Shown: piece after piece, positions 32,290 through 42,924 of the stretch | How positions within the stretch are numbered: the stretch's first letter is position 1 | Layout: each line of letters begins with the position of its first letter | DNA from: Amphibalanus amphitrite | Lineage: Eukaryota; Arthropoda; Thecostraca; Balanomorpha; Balanidae | Direction: 5' to 3' | DNA: 64,000 bases | Assembly: GCF_019059575.1 (NCBI RefSeq) | Contig: NW_024881601.1 | Span: 310,001-374,000, forward strand | The notes under the pieces: model-generated | What the model saw: only the letters and a program-made list of their open reading frames with translations | Told to the model about the DNA's origin: nothing | Database searches by the model: none | Program-made: the position numbers and the translations under genes

Positions 32290-32970
32290 TACAGTACCTC
32301 TTCCGGGGGTACAACTGCGCTTCAGGGAGGAGCCGATCGCTCCTACAGCCGACACTGAGAAAATGTATCACCAGATCACGAACGAACAATATTGCACGGA
32401 GCTCGCACAACACCCACGTTAAATGTCAGCGGTCATAAGATCAACTGGCCAGGGGAGAGGCTGGCGTGGCCCCATCTCGCCGATCTGCCGCTGACAGCGG
32501 TGACAAACGACCGTGTGGACATTCTGCTGGGTGCTTTGTGTTCCAGCAGATTGTCCCACGGGAGGTTAGGGAAGGTCCAGCCGGTACGTCCTCGCTGTGC
32601 GCACCAGCTTAGGCTGGACTGCAACCAGTGATGCTCCGCGCTCCATTCACGATGCTAGCAAGCTCGGTGTAAATGCTATCATCAGCTCGTCCATAGCCAT
32701 TTCCACGACCAGGAAACGGCTGTGGTCGACGGAGTCCTACGGCAAAAAATACACCGGGACCAAACTCAGTTGCATTTAACTGAGCGAATCTCGAAAAAAG
32801 ACGGAGGTTGCTAAGCTCCATGCAGCCCAGGCAAAAAAAGCTGCAGAAAAACACAGTTAGATTTCTATCCAGCCAGCCAAACTCCAAACTCAAGTCACGG
32901 CGGACAAGAAAGAAATTATGGAATTGGAAGGAAAACTGGAAGAAGAGATAATCTGAGCACTCGCGGAGGT
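32290..32970 (+). pseudogene. BEL/Pao fragments, array unit 1 (RT, protease, coiled coil)
   Basis: Order along the plus strand: REEPIAPTADTEKMYHQ (reverse-transcriptase motif A region, about 32325-32375); INWPGERLAWPHLADLPLTA...DRVDILLGA (DUF1758/protease region, about 32440-32545); RTSLGWTATSDAPRSI (about 32598-32650); then a coiled-coil-like stretch (about 32790-32960). In a normal BEL/Pao element the protease precedes RT, so the modules are out of order. Stops and frameshifts throughout. Confidence 0.65.
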
Positions 32971-33204
32971 AATTGTTCGTCATAATGATCGACCAGCGCC
33001 ACGGCAACGTAATGAGAATTACGGCGCTTCATAAGATAGAGCCTAGGAATCATTCCATTTTGCATTTGTGATACCATAAAGTAATAACAATATGACTATT
33101 CTTTTGTTGCATCCACTGTCCAGTCGTCTTAGCTGGCTGGTTAATGTTTCTCACCAGGATTTTTAAATAGGAATTGAAAGTGCCAAGTGCTTAGTTTAAC
33201 TTAA

Positions 33205-34020
33205 GCATGCCAGGTTGGTGGATGAAGATTTACTCGGCCAAAATGCTGAAGGCCAGGTTTGACAACCAGCTGGTGTCAGAGCTCTTCATGAATGAGGTTG
33301 TGAATGGCTTCAGGAAGAGGAGGGGCGCAGGTAATCTGATGAGGTCAAACGTTTCTGCCTCACTCTTAACTTCTACTCCCGAGATCCTTTGCCTTTTTGG
33401 CAAAGAACTTTGCACTCCCGAGTAAAACATCTATCAAGTGTTAGACAAGAAGTGTTAACTGTGATGTCGGCATCCTCAGTGAAGTGCTTGACAAGCTGGA
33501 GCAGCAGGTGAAGGATGTCATTATCGACAGTCGCTGCTCTCTGCTGGTCGAAGAAATGGCCATCCGAAAAGGGTTGGTGTATGACCACAGTGAAGGGAGG
33601 TTTGTTGGGCATGTGTTATGGCGACACTGACGACTCATCACATGCCACAAATGCACTGACATTCATGGCTGTGGGTCTGAAAGGACAGTGGCGACACCCA
33701 GTGGCTTACTTTTTCACTAACCACCTATCCAGTGACAGCTTCGCTGAGCTGACGAGGTCAGTGTTGGGCGCCGTGGCAGAGTCGGGCCTACGAAATTCTA
33801 GTCCAGGTTTTCTGCCCGGTTTCCTCAGCAGCATCTGCCTCTTATTTCCAAGTTCCCCGTCAGGAAACTTCGTGTGTTACAAAGCGAGGTGCACACCATC
33901 ATTAGATCTAAACTCTGCGACGAAGCAATGCTGCTCCGGGCCAGGATGGCCAAGGTCGAGTGGTGTAATAGAGCTGTCAGGTGTTTGTGGCAATACATGA
34001 TATGAATGACTTCTTGTTTG
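33205..34020 (+). pseudogene. P-like transposase fragment, array unit 2
   Basis: Same composition as unit 1 with its own indels: MLKARFDNQLVSELF..., a frameshift at RRGAGNLMR, then LLVEEMAIRKGLVYDHSEG, and a deletion removing the HVQLRY segment. Confidence 0.7.
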
Positions 34021-34089
34021 ACTTTATAAAAGCGGACTATTAACTGCCGTTTGGAAGCTTGGGCCAAGATTTAAGTGACCTTGTGTAGG

Positions 34090-34481
34090 CAGTGTGGCCA
34101 AATTAGTGATGTTGCGGGGAAAGTCACCCCCAATGAAAAGCATAATGACATCCTCAGAAATTTTAAAATTACATCATCACAACGTTTTTGTTGTGAAAGC
34201 TATACCTAGTGAAGAAATAAAGACTGAAAATGTTCCAATGTACGATTCACACCGTCATACTCGTACTGTCGCGCTTGCAATGTTTTTCATCTTTGATGAC
34301 AATATTTGATTTTTTTTTTTTACTTTCCACCAGAGCTTGACGTCGGGTATAGTTTTTCCACGTAACTTGTAAAAACTGCACCTAAAATGACACTGAAGAC
34401 GAGTTTTTTGAAAATAGTGACATCCTCATACGACTTTTTTATACATCCTCCCCCTAACGCTAAACCAATTTGGCCACACTG
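34090..34481. mobile_element. 392-bp hAT-like MITE inside array unit 2
   Basis: Inverted ends CAGTGTGGCCAAATT and AATTTGGCCACACTG, flanked by direct repeats GTGTAGG (34083-34089 and 34482-34488). Units 1 and 3 hold the empty site TTGTGTAGG(A/G)GTCTTG, confirming the insertion and its 7-bp duplication. It has no coding capacity. Confidence 0.9.
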
Positions 34482-34589
34482 GTGTAGGAGTCTTGTGTCT
34501 TGTGCGTACAAGGCTTGAAAGAGTCTGTTAAAAGACTTGCTGACATACATTGTTCATTTTACGACGTGAACACTAGAACGTTACTATAT

Positions 34590-35280
34590 AGTACCTCTTC
34601 CGGGGGTACAACTGCGCTTCAGGGAGGAGCCGATCGCTCCTACAGCCGACACTGAGAAAATGTATCACCAGGTCACGAACGACTCACGAACGAACAATAT
34701 TGCACGGAGCTCGCACAACACCCAAGTTAAATGTCAGCGGTCATAAGATCAACTGGCCAGGGGAGAGGCTGGCGTAGCCCCATCTCGCCGATCTGCCGCT
34801 GAAAGCGGTGACAAACGACCGTGTGGACATTTTGCTGGGTGCTTATGTGTTCCAGCTGATTGTCCCACGAGAGATTAGGGAAGGCCCGGCAGGTAAGCCC
34901 TGCACTGTGCGCACAAATCTTGGCTGGACTGCAACCAGTCATGCTCCGCGCTCCATTCACGATGCTAGGAGGCTCGGTGTAAATGCTATCATCAGCTCGT
35001 CCAATAGCCATTTGCACGACCAGGAAACGGCTGTGGCCGACGGAGTCCAATGGCACAAAATACACCAGGACCAGACTCAGTTGCATTCAACTGAGCGAAG
35101 CTCGAAAGAAGACGGAGCTTGCTAAGCTTCATGCAGCCCAGGCAAAAAGAGCTGCAGAAAACACGGTCAGCTTTCTATCCAGCAAGCCAAACTCCAAGCT
35201 CAAGCCACGGCGGACAAGAAAGAAATCATGGATTTGGAAGCAAAACTGGAAGAAGAGATAACCTGAGCACTCACGGAGGT
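34590..35280 (+). pseudogene. BEL/Pao fragments, array unit 2
   Basis: The best-preserved protease-region block: DRVDILLGAYVFQLIVPREI then PCTVRTNLGWTATSHAPRSI (34808-34965), typical of the DUF1758 segment. It is preceded by a shortened RT block near 34640 and followed by a coiled-coil frame (TELAKLHAAQAKRAA...) to about 35265. Confidence 0.65.
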
Positions 35281-35502
35281 CCTTGTTCGTCATAATGATC
35301 GACCAGCGCCCCGGCAACGTAATGAGAATTATGGCGCTTCATAAGATAGAGCCTAGGAATCATTCCATTTTGCTTTTGTGATATAATAAAGTAATAACAA
35401 TATGACTATTCTTTTGTTGCATACACTATCCAGTCGTCTAAGCTGGCTGGTTAATGTTTCTCACTAGGATTTTAAATAGGAATTGAAAGTGCCAAGTGCT
35501 TA

Positions 35503-35837
35503 ATTGGTAATATTACTAAGTGCTCGAGCGAGGAACATATTGAATATAATTAGATAAATAAAAGAAGTTGACCTTTTCCTCGACATCAAAAATGTAAAAA
35601 GCCGAATAATATATTGTAAAAAACGGTGAGCTTTCGGCCACTGGCCTTTATCAAACCAACGTGATAACAATGTATTATCAAATATCAATAGTATTGGCCT
35701 TTATCAAACCAACATTGTTATCACGTTGGTTTGATAAAGGCCAGTGGCCGAAAGCTCACCGTTTTTTACAATATATTATTCGGCTTTTTACATTTTTGAT
35801 GTCGAGGAAAAGGTCAACTTCTTTTATTTATCTAATT
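35503..35837 (+). mobile_element. Short palindromic Penelope/hammerhead-like insertion B
   Basis: A 335-bp insertion in array unit 3 with a 13-bp direct repeat TGCCAAGTGCTTA on both sides (35490-35502 and 35838-35850); sister units hold the empty site. It has a 45-bp unique head (35503-35547), a left arm 35548-35672, a 40-bp spacer and a right arm 35713-35837. The two 125-bp arms are perfect inverted copies. The spacer repeats part of the arm (TTGGCCTTTATCAAACCAA). The right arm carries a hammerhead-like core. It matches insertion A in layout though not in sequence. Confidence 0.75.
35731..35757 (+). ncRNA. Hammerhead-ribozyme-like core B
   Basis: Reads TTGATAA (degenerate form of CUGANGA), one extra A, stem GGCC-AGT-GGCC, GAAA, then GCTC with a UH site. 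Same layout as core A, including the extra nucleotide. Two changes in the catalytic box suggest it is decayed or a variant. Confidence 0.35.
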
Positions 35838-35862
35838 TGCCAAGTGCTTAGTTTAACTTAAG

Positions 35863-36690
35863 CATGCCAGGTTGGTGGATGAAGACTTACTTGGCCAACA
35901 TGCTGAAGGCCAGGTTTGACAACCAGCTGGTGTCTGAGCTGTTCAAGAATGAGGTTGTGAATGGCTTCAGGAAGAGGAGGGGGCGCAGGTACTCTGATGA
36001 GGTCAAACGTTTCTGCCTCACTCTCAACTACTACTCCCCGAGATCCTTTGCCTTTTTGGCAAAGAACTTTGCACTCCCGAGTAAAACATCTATCAAGTAT
36101 TAGACAAGAAGTGTCAACTGTGATGTCGGCATCCTCAGTGAAGTGCTTGACAAGCTGGAGCAGCAGGTGAAGGATGTCATTATCGACAATCGCTGCTCTC
36201 TGCTGGTCGAAGAAATGGCCATCCGAAAAGGGTTGGTGTATGACCACAGTGAAGGGAGGTTTGTTGGGCATGTGCAGCTACGTTATGGCGACACTGGCGA
36301 CTCATCACACGCCACAAATGCACTGACATTCATAGCTGTGGGTCTGAAGGGACAGTGGCGACACCCAGTGGCTTACTTTTTCACTAACCACCTATCCAGT
36401 GACAGCTTCGCTGAGCTGACGAGGTCAGTGTTGGGCGCCGTGGCGAGGCGGGCCTACGAAATTCTAGTCCAGGTTTTCTGCCCGGTTTCATCAGCAGCAT
36501 CTGCCTCTTATTTCCAAGTTCCCCGTCAGGAAACTTCGTGTGTTACAAAGCGAGGTGCGCACCATCATTAGATCTAAACTCTGCGACGAAGCAATGCTGC
36601 TCCGCGCCAGGATGGCCAAGGTCGAGTGGTATAATAGAGCTGTCAGGTGTTTGTGGCAATACATGATATGAATGACTTCTTGTTTGACTT
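35863..36690 (+). pseudogene. P-like transposase fragment, array unit 3
   Basis: The most intact array copy: LKARFDNQLVSELF...RRGRRYSDEVKRFCL...FALPSKTSIK (35864-36103), then in another frame LLVEEMAIRKGLVYDHSEG...LTFIAVGLKGQWRHPVAYFF (36143-36571). A frameshift at about 36100 and loss of the C terminus make it inactive. Confidence 0.72.
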
Positions 36691-36859
36691 CATAAAAGCG
36701 GACTATTAACTGCCGTTTGGAAGCTTGGGCCAAGATTTAAGTGACCTTGTGTAGGAGTCTTGTGTCTTGTACGTACAAGGCTTGAAAGAGTCTGGTACAA
36801 GACTTGCTTGCATACATTGTTCATTTTACGACGTGAACACTAGAACGTTACTATATAGT

Positions 36860-37620
36860 ACCTCTTCCGGGGGTACAACTGCGCTTCAGGGAGGAGCCGA
36901 TCGCTCCTACAGCCGACACTGAGAAAATGTACTACCAGGTCCGAGTGACCGAAGAGGGCCAGCAGTCACTCAGCTTCATCTGGCGCGACCTAGACACATC
37001 TAGCCCCCCTGACGCCTACCAGATGCAAGTGGTTATATAGACTCACGAACGAACAATATTGCACGGAGCTCGCACATTCCTCACGTTAAATGTCAGCGGT
37101 CATAAGATCAACTGGCCAGGGGAGAGGCTGGCGTAGCCCCATCTCGCCGATCTGCCGCTGAAAGCGGTGACAAACGACCGTGTGGACATTTTGTTGGGTG
37201 CTTTGTGTTCCAGCAGATTGTTCCATGAGAGATTAGGGAAGGCCCGGCCGGTAAGCCCTGCACTGTGCGCACAAATCTTGGCTGGACTGCAACCAGTCAT
37301 GCTCCGCGCTCCATTCACGATGCTAGGAGGCTCGGTGTAAATGCTATCATCAGCTCGTCCATAGCCATTTGCACGACCAGGAAACGGCTGTGGTCGACGG
37401 AGTCCTATGGCAAAAAAATACACCGGGACCAAACTCAGTTGCATTTAACTGAGCGAATCTCGAAAGAAGACGGAGCTTACTAAGCTCCATGCAGCCCAGG
37501 CAAAGAGAGCTGCAGAAAAACACAGTTAGCTTTCTATCCAGCCAGCCAAACTCCAAGCTCAAGTCACGGCGGACAATAAATTCTGGAATTGGAAGGAAAA
37601 CTGGAAGAAGAGATAACCTG
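36860..37620 (+). pseudogene. BEL/Pao fragments, array unit 3
   Basis: The RT block is longest here: EKMYYQVRVTEEGQQSLSFI and PPDAYQMQV (about 36925-37035), a BEL/Pao motif A region. Protease-region and coiled-coil blocks follow, as in the other units. Confidence 0.65.
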
Positions 37621-37860
37621 AACACTCACGGAGGTCATTGTTCGTCATAATGATCAACCAGCGCCCCGGCAACATAATGAAAATTACAGCGCTTCATAAG
37701 ATAGAGCCTAAGAATCATTCCATTTTGCTTTTGTTGAATAACAATATGGCTATTATTTTATGGCATCCACTGTCCAGTCGTCTAAGCTGGCTGGTTAATG
37801 TTTCTCACCAGGATGTTAAATATAGGAATTGAAAGTGCCAAGCGCTTAGTTTAACTTAAG

Positions 37861-38095
37861 CATGCCGGGTTGGTATAGGTATGAAAACTTGGCCAACATA
37901 CTGAGGGCCAGGTTTGACAACCGGCTGGTGTCAGAGCTGTTCAAAAATGAGGTTGTAAATGGTTCCAGGAAGAGGAGGGGACGCAGGTACTCTGATGAGG
38001 TCAAACGTTTCTGCCTCACTCTTAACTACTCCTCCCCGAGAGCCTTTGCCTTTTTTGGCAAAGAACTTTGAATTCCCGAGTAAAACATCTATCAG
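37861..38095 (+). pseudogene. P-like transposase fragment, truncated unit 4
   Basis: Only the N-terminal helix-turn-helix block remains (RGRRYSDEVKRFCLTLNYSS...), then the unit stops at ACATCTATCAGGTAAG, after which the sequence is unrelated. Confidence 0.7.
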
Positions 38096-39183
38096 GTAAG
38101 ATCAAAATCAATCCAATGTTTTAGTTGAATATAGTTGAATATATTAGGAAGAGGTGTGGGTCGGATGAGAGCGGCCCAATGAAGACTATAAATTCCTAGT
38201 TCCCATCGGGCGCACGAGCTGCTCCAAGGTAAATAATTTAATACAGATATGCAGCATTTTTGCGCGCATGAGCACAAATGACCTTTCTCGCGGTGAGCGC
38301 GAGCCTAGTGCCATCTACGAAGTGACTCGGAGTGAGAGCCGGCTGCGCCCGGCCATTTCACCGCGCGCGTTCGAGGGGCACGGAAAAGGCGGAACAGCTT
38401 CCACCGTCCACCCCTCCGCCGCCAACTGGGCAGAGTAACGATTCGTGAAATGTATGTTGCATTTTCATAAACGGTGCTGAGTATCACAAGTTACGATTTC
38501 ATGTATGCTTGTTATCATCGGCCATGGCTTTCCCTCACCCAAAGACAGGGTGTGGGAAATGGGAAATACATGGACCCAGAACCACACCACTGTCTTTGCA
38601 AGCGCGAACATACAAAAAATGTAAATATGTATATCCAGGGTGTTACAAAGCATCATGTAATTGTGACTTCCTTCTGCTTAAAATTGAATTATTTTACATT
38701 TCTTTTTAGATTGTTTATACATTATTGTTGGTTTGTTAGTGTGAATTTATAATGCATCGTTTATGCTATGTTTGACCCTCCCTGTAAACGTCTTTTTGAA
38801 CACAGCACAAGAATGGCTAGCTGAATTAATGAGAAAATTGGTTACCTCATGATGGCCGTCTTTGGAAAAGAGGTGTTGGGTAGGTTATCCATGAGAGAAC
38901 AAGCGAGTCCCCTAAACAAGAACAAGGGAATGGAGTAGCCGACGAGGCCGGCCCTTAATCAAGGGAAGCTGCAAGATGTGCTCGGTAAGTGATGTTTGGC
39001 TTCGTCGTTCGTCAGCGAACCAGTGCAGGCGATCGGACGAAACACTGGCTGAGCCAGGAGAAAAACAATTGTATAATTTAAAAAATGCTTTGTTCATTTT
39101 GGTTACAGGCTATTTGTATGTCCTGCATAGGCGGCGATATCTGCACTGTGCAGTATGCACTCATTTGCTTCTCTTATCAATAG
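38096..39183. other. No intact gene seen
   Basis: Unique sequence with short frames only. A short block near 38850 (LMMAVFGKEVLG) matches one at about 43955-43990 and may be a remnant of one unidentified protein. Confidence 0.4.
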
Positions 39184-39415
39184 GAGTTTCCATGAACGGA
39201 AGGCAGCTGCCACTGGCCATTGCCGGAGACGCAGCCTATCCGCTGCAGCCATGGCTCATGAAAGCGTACCCAGCATCCCAAGAGGGCGATCCGAAGAAAA
39301 GAACATTCAACAAAAGGACTGAATCTGCACGTGTAGTCGTGAAGCATGCCTTCGATAGGTCTAGGTGCCGCTGGTGTCGCATGCCAAAGCGTTCAGATCA
39401 TAGGTACAGGTAAGG
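39184..39415 (+). pseudogene. PIF/Harbinger transposase C-terminal exon
   Basis: Follows a TCAATAG acceptor and encodes LPLAIAGDAAYPLQPWLMKA, then FNKRTESARVVVKHAFDRSR. This is the GDxAYPLxPWLM and RxxVExAFG region of Harbinger transposases. The expected catalytic Glu in VVVE is Lys here, so the protein would be inactive even if the rest existed. Upstream exons are not found nearby. Confidence 0.75.
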
Positions 39416-39419
39416 TGGA

Positions 39420-39590
39420 TACATATTCTGGCCCGACCTCGCTGCCGCCCATTACGCACGACAAACGACAGCTCTGCTGGAAGAAGCCAACGTGCCTCAT
39501 ATAGGTCGCGAGGTAAACCCGCCCTGCGTACCGCAACTACGTCCTATCGAAGACCTGTGGGGCATCGTTAACCCGCGCCCGTTTCGTTTC
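39420..39590 (+). pseudogene. Tc1/mariner-type transposase fragment
   Basis: One open stretch reads FWPDLAAAHYARQT, then EVNPPCVPQLRPIEDLWGIV. This is the WPDLAxxHYA...NPPNxPxxRPIExxW signature of the DDE core of mariner-like transposases. About 50 codons only, abutting the Harbinger exon. Confidence 0.7.
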
Positions 39591-39887
39591 GTTAACCCCG
39601 TGTGGTGTCGATCCGGACACTGTATTTTGGTGAATTTGATAACAGTTGATTTGAATTTTGCCCAGATGGGTTGTGAATTTATATTCAGCAAGTGTCACAA
39701 ACATGGAAAGGCGATTTCCAAAGGACAAGAGACTTAGAAAGGCTTCAATTGACGTAGCCGAAGAGAGGCGAGAAGCCGAAGATAGACCGAAACCAAACGG
39801 CAATTTCATGGATGTAACACGTTTCCAGACATTTTTTTTTTTTTTTTTTGGTGAGCATAACTAGGAGTATAAAATAGTCTAACTTAA

Positions 39888-40802
39888 CCCTCGCTCTGGC
39901 AGGGCATTTTTCATAACACAGCCTGGCAGGGGGGGGGGGGGGTTGATGCGACCCCCTCGCGATTGGCTCCTATGGCACCTAGAAACACCAAATTTGGTAG
40001 GTAGGTGGGCCCCTGGAGTTCTCGCCCCTTTGCAAATTTGGTTGCTGTAGGTCAATATTTAGGGGGGATTTGGGGGTATAAATGTAAAAATGTCGCTAGT
40101 AACAGATCAAAAGTTTGTCGCTTATAACTTTTGATATAATTAAGATAGAGCAAAAAGAAAGGCACCAGTGAACTCAGCACGTCAAGGCGCGTCGAATGAT
40201 ATACTTTTTGCTTGCTTAAGTGTGCTTAAAGTTTGTCTTACCTAGTAAACTTGAATTAATTAAGTTAAAGTTAACCAAATTGCATCATATCGCCATATCA
40301 CTCGATTCGCCTGATCACCAGGAACACAATGACGCCATTTTTTAAGCTCTAGCGTCATTATGTGCCAAGTTATTGGCAAAAACGTCATTTGACCTCAGTT
40401 GACCTCATTTGACCTGACCCATGGATAAGTGCACCAAACAAGGGAGCATCAAGTGACCTGCTGTTAAGTACTGTGGTTTCAAAGCACAAAATTGATAGAA
40501 CGAAGCGGATATCTCCAGTATTTTCCGAATTTAGTATTTTCCCATAGGCTTAACATTACAACGTAATGACCTCTAACTGACCTCAGGTCAGTGACATAAA
40601 TTGAAATTTGACCATGACCTTGTACCGGTTTTTCTGACCTGGTGACCTGACCCAAGGTCACCCGGACCTGAAATTTTCAGGTCATATGTAGAAAGGTTGC
40701 CCCATAGGCTGTGCCAGCGCCGCCGTTTTTTACGCGATCTTCGAAACACCTTAGGAGGGGGGGGGGGGGGTCGCATCGACCCTCCCCATGCCAGGGCGAG
40801 GG
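39888..40802. mobile_element. piggyBac-type MITE (915 bp)
   Basis: Flanked by TTAA on both sides (39884-39887 and 40803-40806), with inverted ends CCCTCGCTCTGGCAGGG and ATGCCAGGGCGAGGG. TTAA target duplication and CCC-starting ends are piggyBac features. Each end carries a long G run next to a GATGCGACCCCC / GGGTCGCATCGACC inverted pair. The interior has no gene but several TGACCT/AGGTCA half-sites. Confidence 0.85.
40370..40690. promoter_or_regulatory. Nuclear-receptor half-site cluster in the MITE
   Basis: Three TGACCT copies at exact 10-bp spacing near 40385-40415 (two DR4-type pairs), then CTGACCTCAGGTCAG near 40577 and TGACCTGGTGACCTGACC near 40636. The composition resembles the P element intron cluster. 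Confidence 0.35.
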
Positions 40803-40806
40803 TTAA

Positions 40807-41510
40807 CTCATAGCTGGATCTTGTATTGCCCATATGAAGTAATTTACCTGTAAAGTTTGTGGGCATATCAATATAGGAAATTGACTTGCCCTTTGAGAAA
40901 GGCATGAAAGAAAGGGATGATACATGCTGCCGAGAATGATCATACAAATTTAATGCATTTTTATAAGATTCATTGCAAGCATTTTTAGCAGTGTTCTACT
41001 TTGTCCGGTACCGAAGATATTGCATGCGGATAAAGGTTATGATGGAAAAAGACAAATAATATCTATTTTGACACAAGCAACCAGGAGGTATATGTAATAC
41101 AACACTAATCTACCTACTATTTATGAATTGTTACAAGTATTGATCATCCTACATGGTGTTACAGGTGCCCAGTGCAGTCATGCTTCTGGTGCGGAGTTGT
41201 CAGGGTGGAGTCCGAGGAATCAATGAGGGCAGAGGACCTGCGTAGAATGAATCAGCCCTGCGGATAAAGTTCTGAGGTGCATACCCACTGTCTCCACCCC
41301 AACTGCAACTCCGAATGGGCTGTCATCACTTTGTGGAAGCCCAGAAGCCGCCAAATACCATTACCATTACCAGAGGGATCCCGCTAAAAGACCAGGTAGG
41401 AGTTGATGAACAGCTTGTGCACTGCAGTATATCATCCAGAAGTAACTGATAGCCTTTCTTGCAAATTGTTTTTTCTTTAACTCATCACCACCTAAAGCTA
41501 CTCATTATTG
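40807..41510. other. No gene seen
   Basis: AT-rich DNA with no coding evidence. A block at 41160-41400 may be decayed coding DNA but has no recognisable motif. Confidence 0.45.
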
Positions 41511-41514
41511 ATAC

Positions 41515-41850
41515 AATAAAGTAATAACAATATGACTATTCTTTTGTTGCATCCACTCTCCAGTCATCTAAGCTGTCTGGTTAATGTTTCTCACCAGGAT
41601 TTTAAATAAGAATTGAAAGTGCCAAGCGTTTAGTTTAACTTTAGCATTCCGGGTTGGTAGATGAAGACTTGGCCAACATGCTTGAAGGCCAGGATTGACA
41701 ACCAGCTGGTGTCAGGGCTGTTCAAAAATGAGGTTGTAAATGGTTCCAGGAAGAGGAGGGGGCACAGGTACTCTGATGAGGTCAAACGCTTCTGCCTCAC
41801 TCTCAACTACTACTCCCCTAGAGCCTTTGCCTTTTTTGGCAAAGAACTGT
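41515..41850 (+). pseudogene. Dispersed fifth copy of the array unit start
   Basis: Repeats the array leader and the P-like N-terminal block (RFDNQLV-type segment, YSDEVKRFCLTLNYYS, AFAFFGKEL). It ends abruptly at about 41850, where a DIRS-like sequence begins. Confidence 0.75.
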
Positions 41851-42651
41851 GCACTGTGCCTTGCAGGACACCATAACAGCGCTCCTTGACAGGCGTAAGT
41901 GCACTAAACGAGAGCTTCAGTCGGTGGTCGGACGGCTCGTCCATGCGGCGAAGTGCGTGGTCCCGGGTCGGGCGTTCACGCGGCGGCTAGTGGAGCTCGC
42001 CGGCTCCGTGGCGGGCCCCGGACACAGGGTTCGCCTCTCGGCAGCCGCGCGCGCTGACTTGGCATGGTGGGCCACGTACCTACCGCAGTGGAATGGCACG
42101 TTTCCCATCCTCCCGCCGCTCGCGACCGACGACTGCGCAGTCGACCAGCGCACGGACAGCTCGCGCTGGGGCACCGGCGCGTGGTCGGGTCGGCACTGGT
42201 GGCTCTACGAGTGGCCGCCGGGGGTCGCCGACGGCCCAGGACCTTCCATGACTTCCCTGGAACTCCTACCGGTGCTAGTCCGCTGCGACAACTTCGGCGC
42301 CGTCGGAGTGGTGCGGAGAGGATGGTCGGGCGAACGGCGCATTATGGGGTTGGTCTACTATTCATCTACTATTTCATCTACTATTCACTGCTACATCTAC
42401 ATCTACTACATACATCTACTACATACTATTCACTATTCACTGCGGCCCAAGGCGGGTTCCACGTCGAGATGCGGTTCCTGCCGACGGATGACAATGGACC
42501 GGCAGACGCTTTAAGCCGGGGAGCGATTGCGCGGTTCAGATCAGCCGTGCCGGAGGCCCATCATAACCCCGACGGGGTCCCCCCGGGCTTGCGAGCCTAC
42601 CTCGACGCGCCAGAGGGCGGGCCCGACCCGCTGACGGGCCTGAGGCTGTGA
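41850..42651 (+). pseudogene. DIRS-like retrotransposon RT/RNase H fragment
   Basis: Reads LLDRRKCTKRELQSVVGRLV, ...VVPGRAFTRRLVEL, LAWWATYLPQWNG, VDQRTDSSRWGTGAWSGRHW, LELLPVLVRCDNFGAV, then after a repeat and frame change FHVEMRFLPTDDNGPADALSR. This order matches the thumb and RNase H of DIRS-type tyrosine-recombinase retrotransposons. A short ATCTACTATTC-type repeat (42355-42440) interrupts the domain. The upstream polymerase part is missing. Confidence 0.72.
42355..42440. repeat. TCTACTA/TATTCAC microsatellite in the RNase H region
   Basis: Short imperfect repeat of CATCTACTA and TATTCACT that shifts the reading frame of the host fragment. Confidence 0.8.
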
Positions 42652-42924
42652 ACAGTTGTTGTGTGTCATAGAGTTGTGGTTAACCACGGAAATACACTTC
42701 TCTACCTCTGCTCCGTTTGGTGAGTTTGGCGTTAGGTTTACTCTTTATTCAGAGACCAACCCGGGACAGGGACGGCCAACTCTCAGCCAACTTAGTTTCA
42801 GACCGGGAAGGAGCGGCGTAGGCTAACAGAAGATAACGATAGTTATCGACTGATTTACATCGCTGTTATTGAGGATGTCGACACATCAATCATATCGTGT
42901 AGCGGCATGCCGGTCTCTCACCTT

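Larger units (their letters stand above)
31167..38095 (+). repeat. Tandem array of composite ~1.9-2.0 kb TE-fragment units
   Basis: Three full units start at about 31167, 33076 and 35386, and a truncated one at about 37733. Each begins with TAACAATATG(A/G)CTATT and a shared leader with TTAGTTTAACTTAAGCAT. Each full unit then carries a P-like transposase fragment and BEL/Pao fragments. Unit 2 is longer because of the MITE at 34090-34481, unit 3 because of the insertion at 35503-35837. A fifth partial copy lies apart at about 41515-41850. The repeats are close to identical, so the amplification is fairly recent. Confidence 0.88.
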
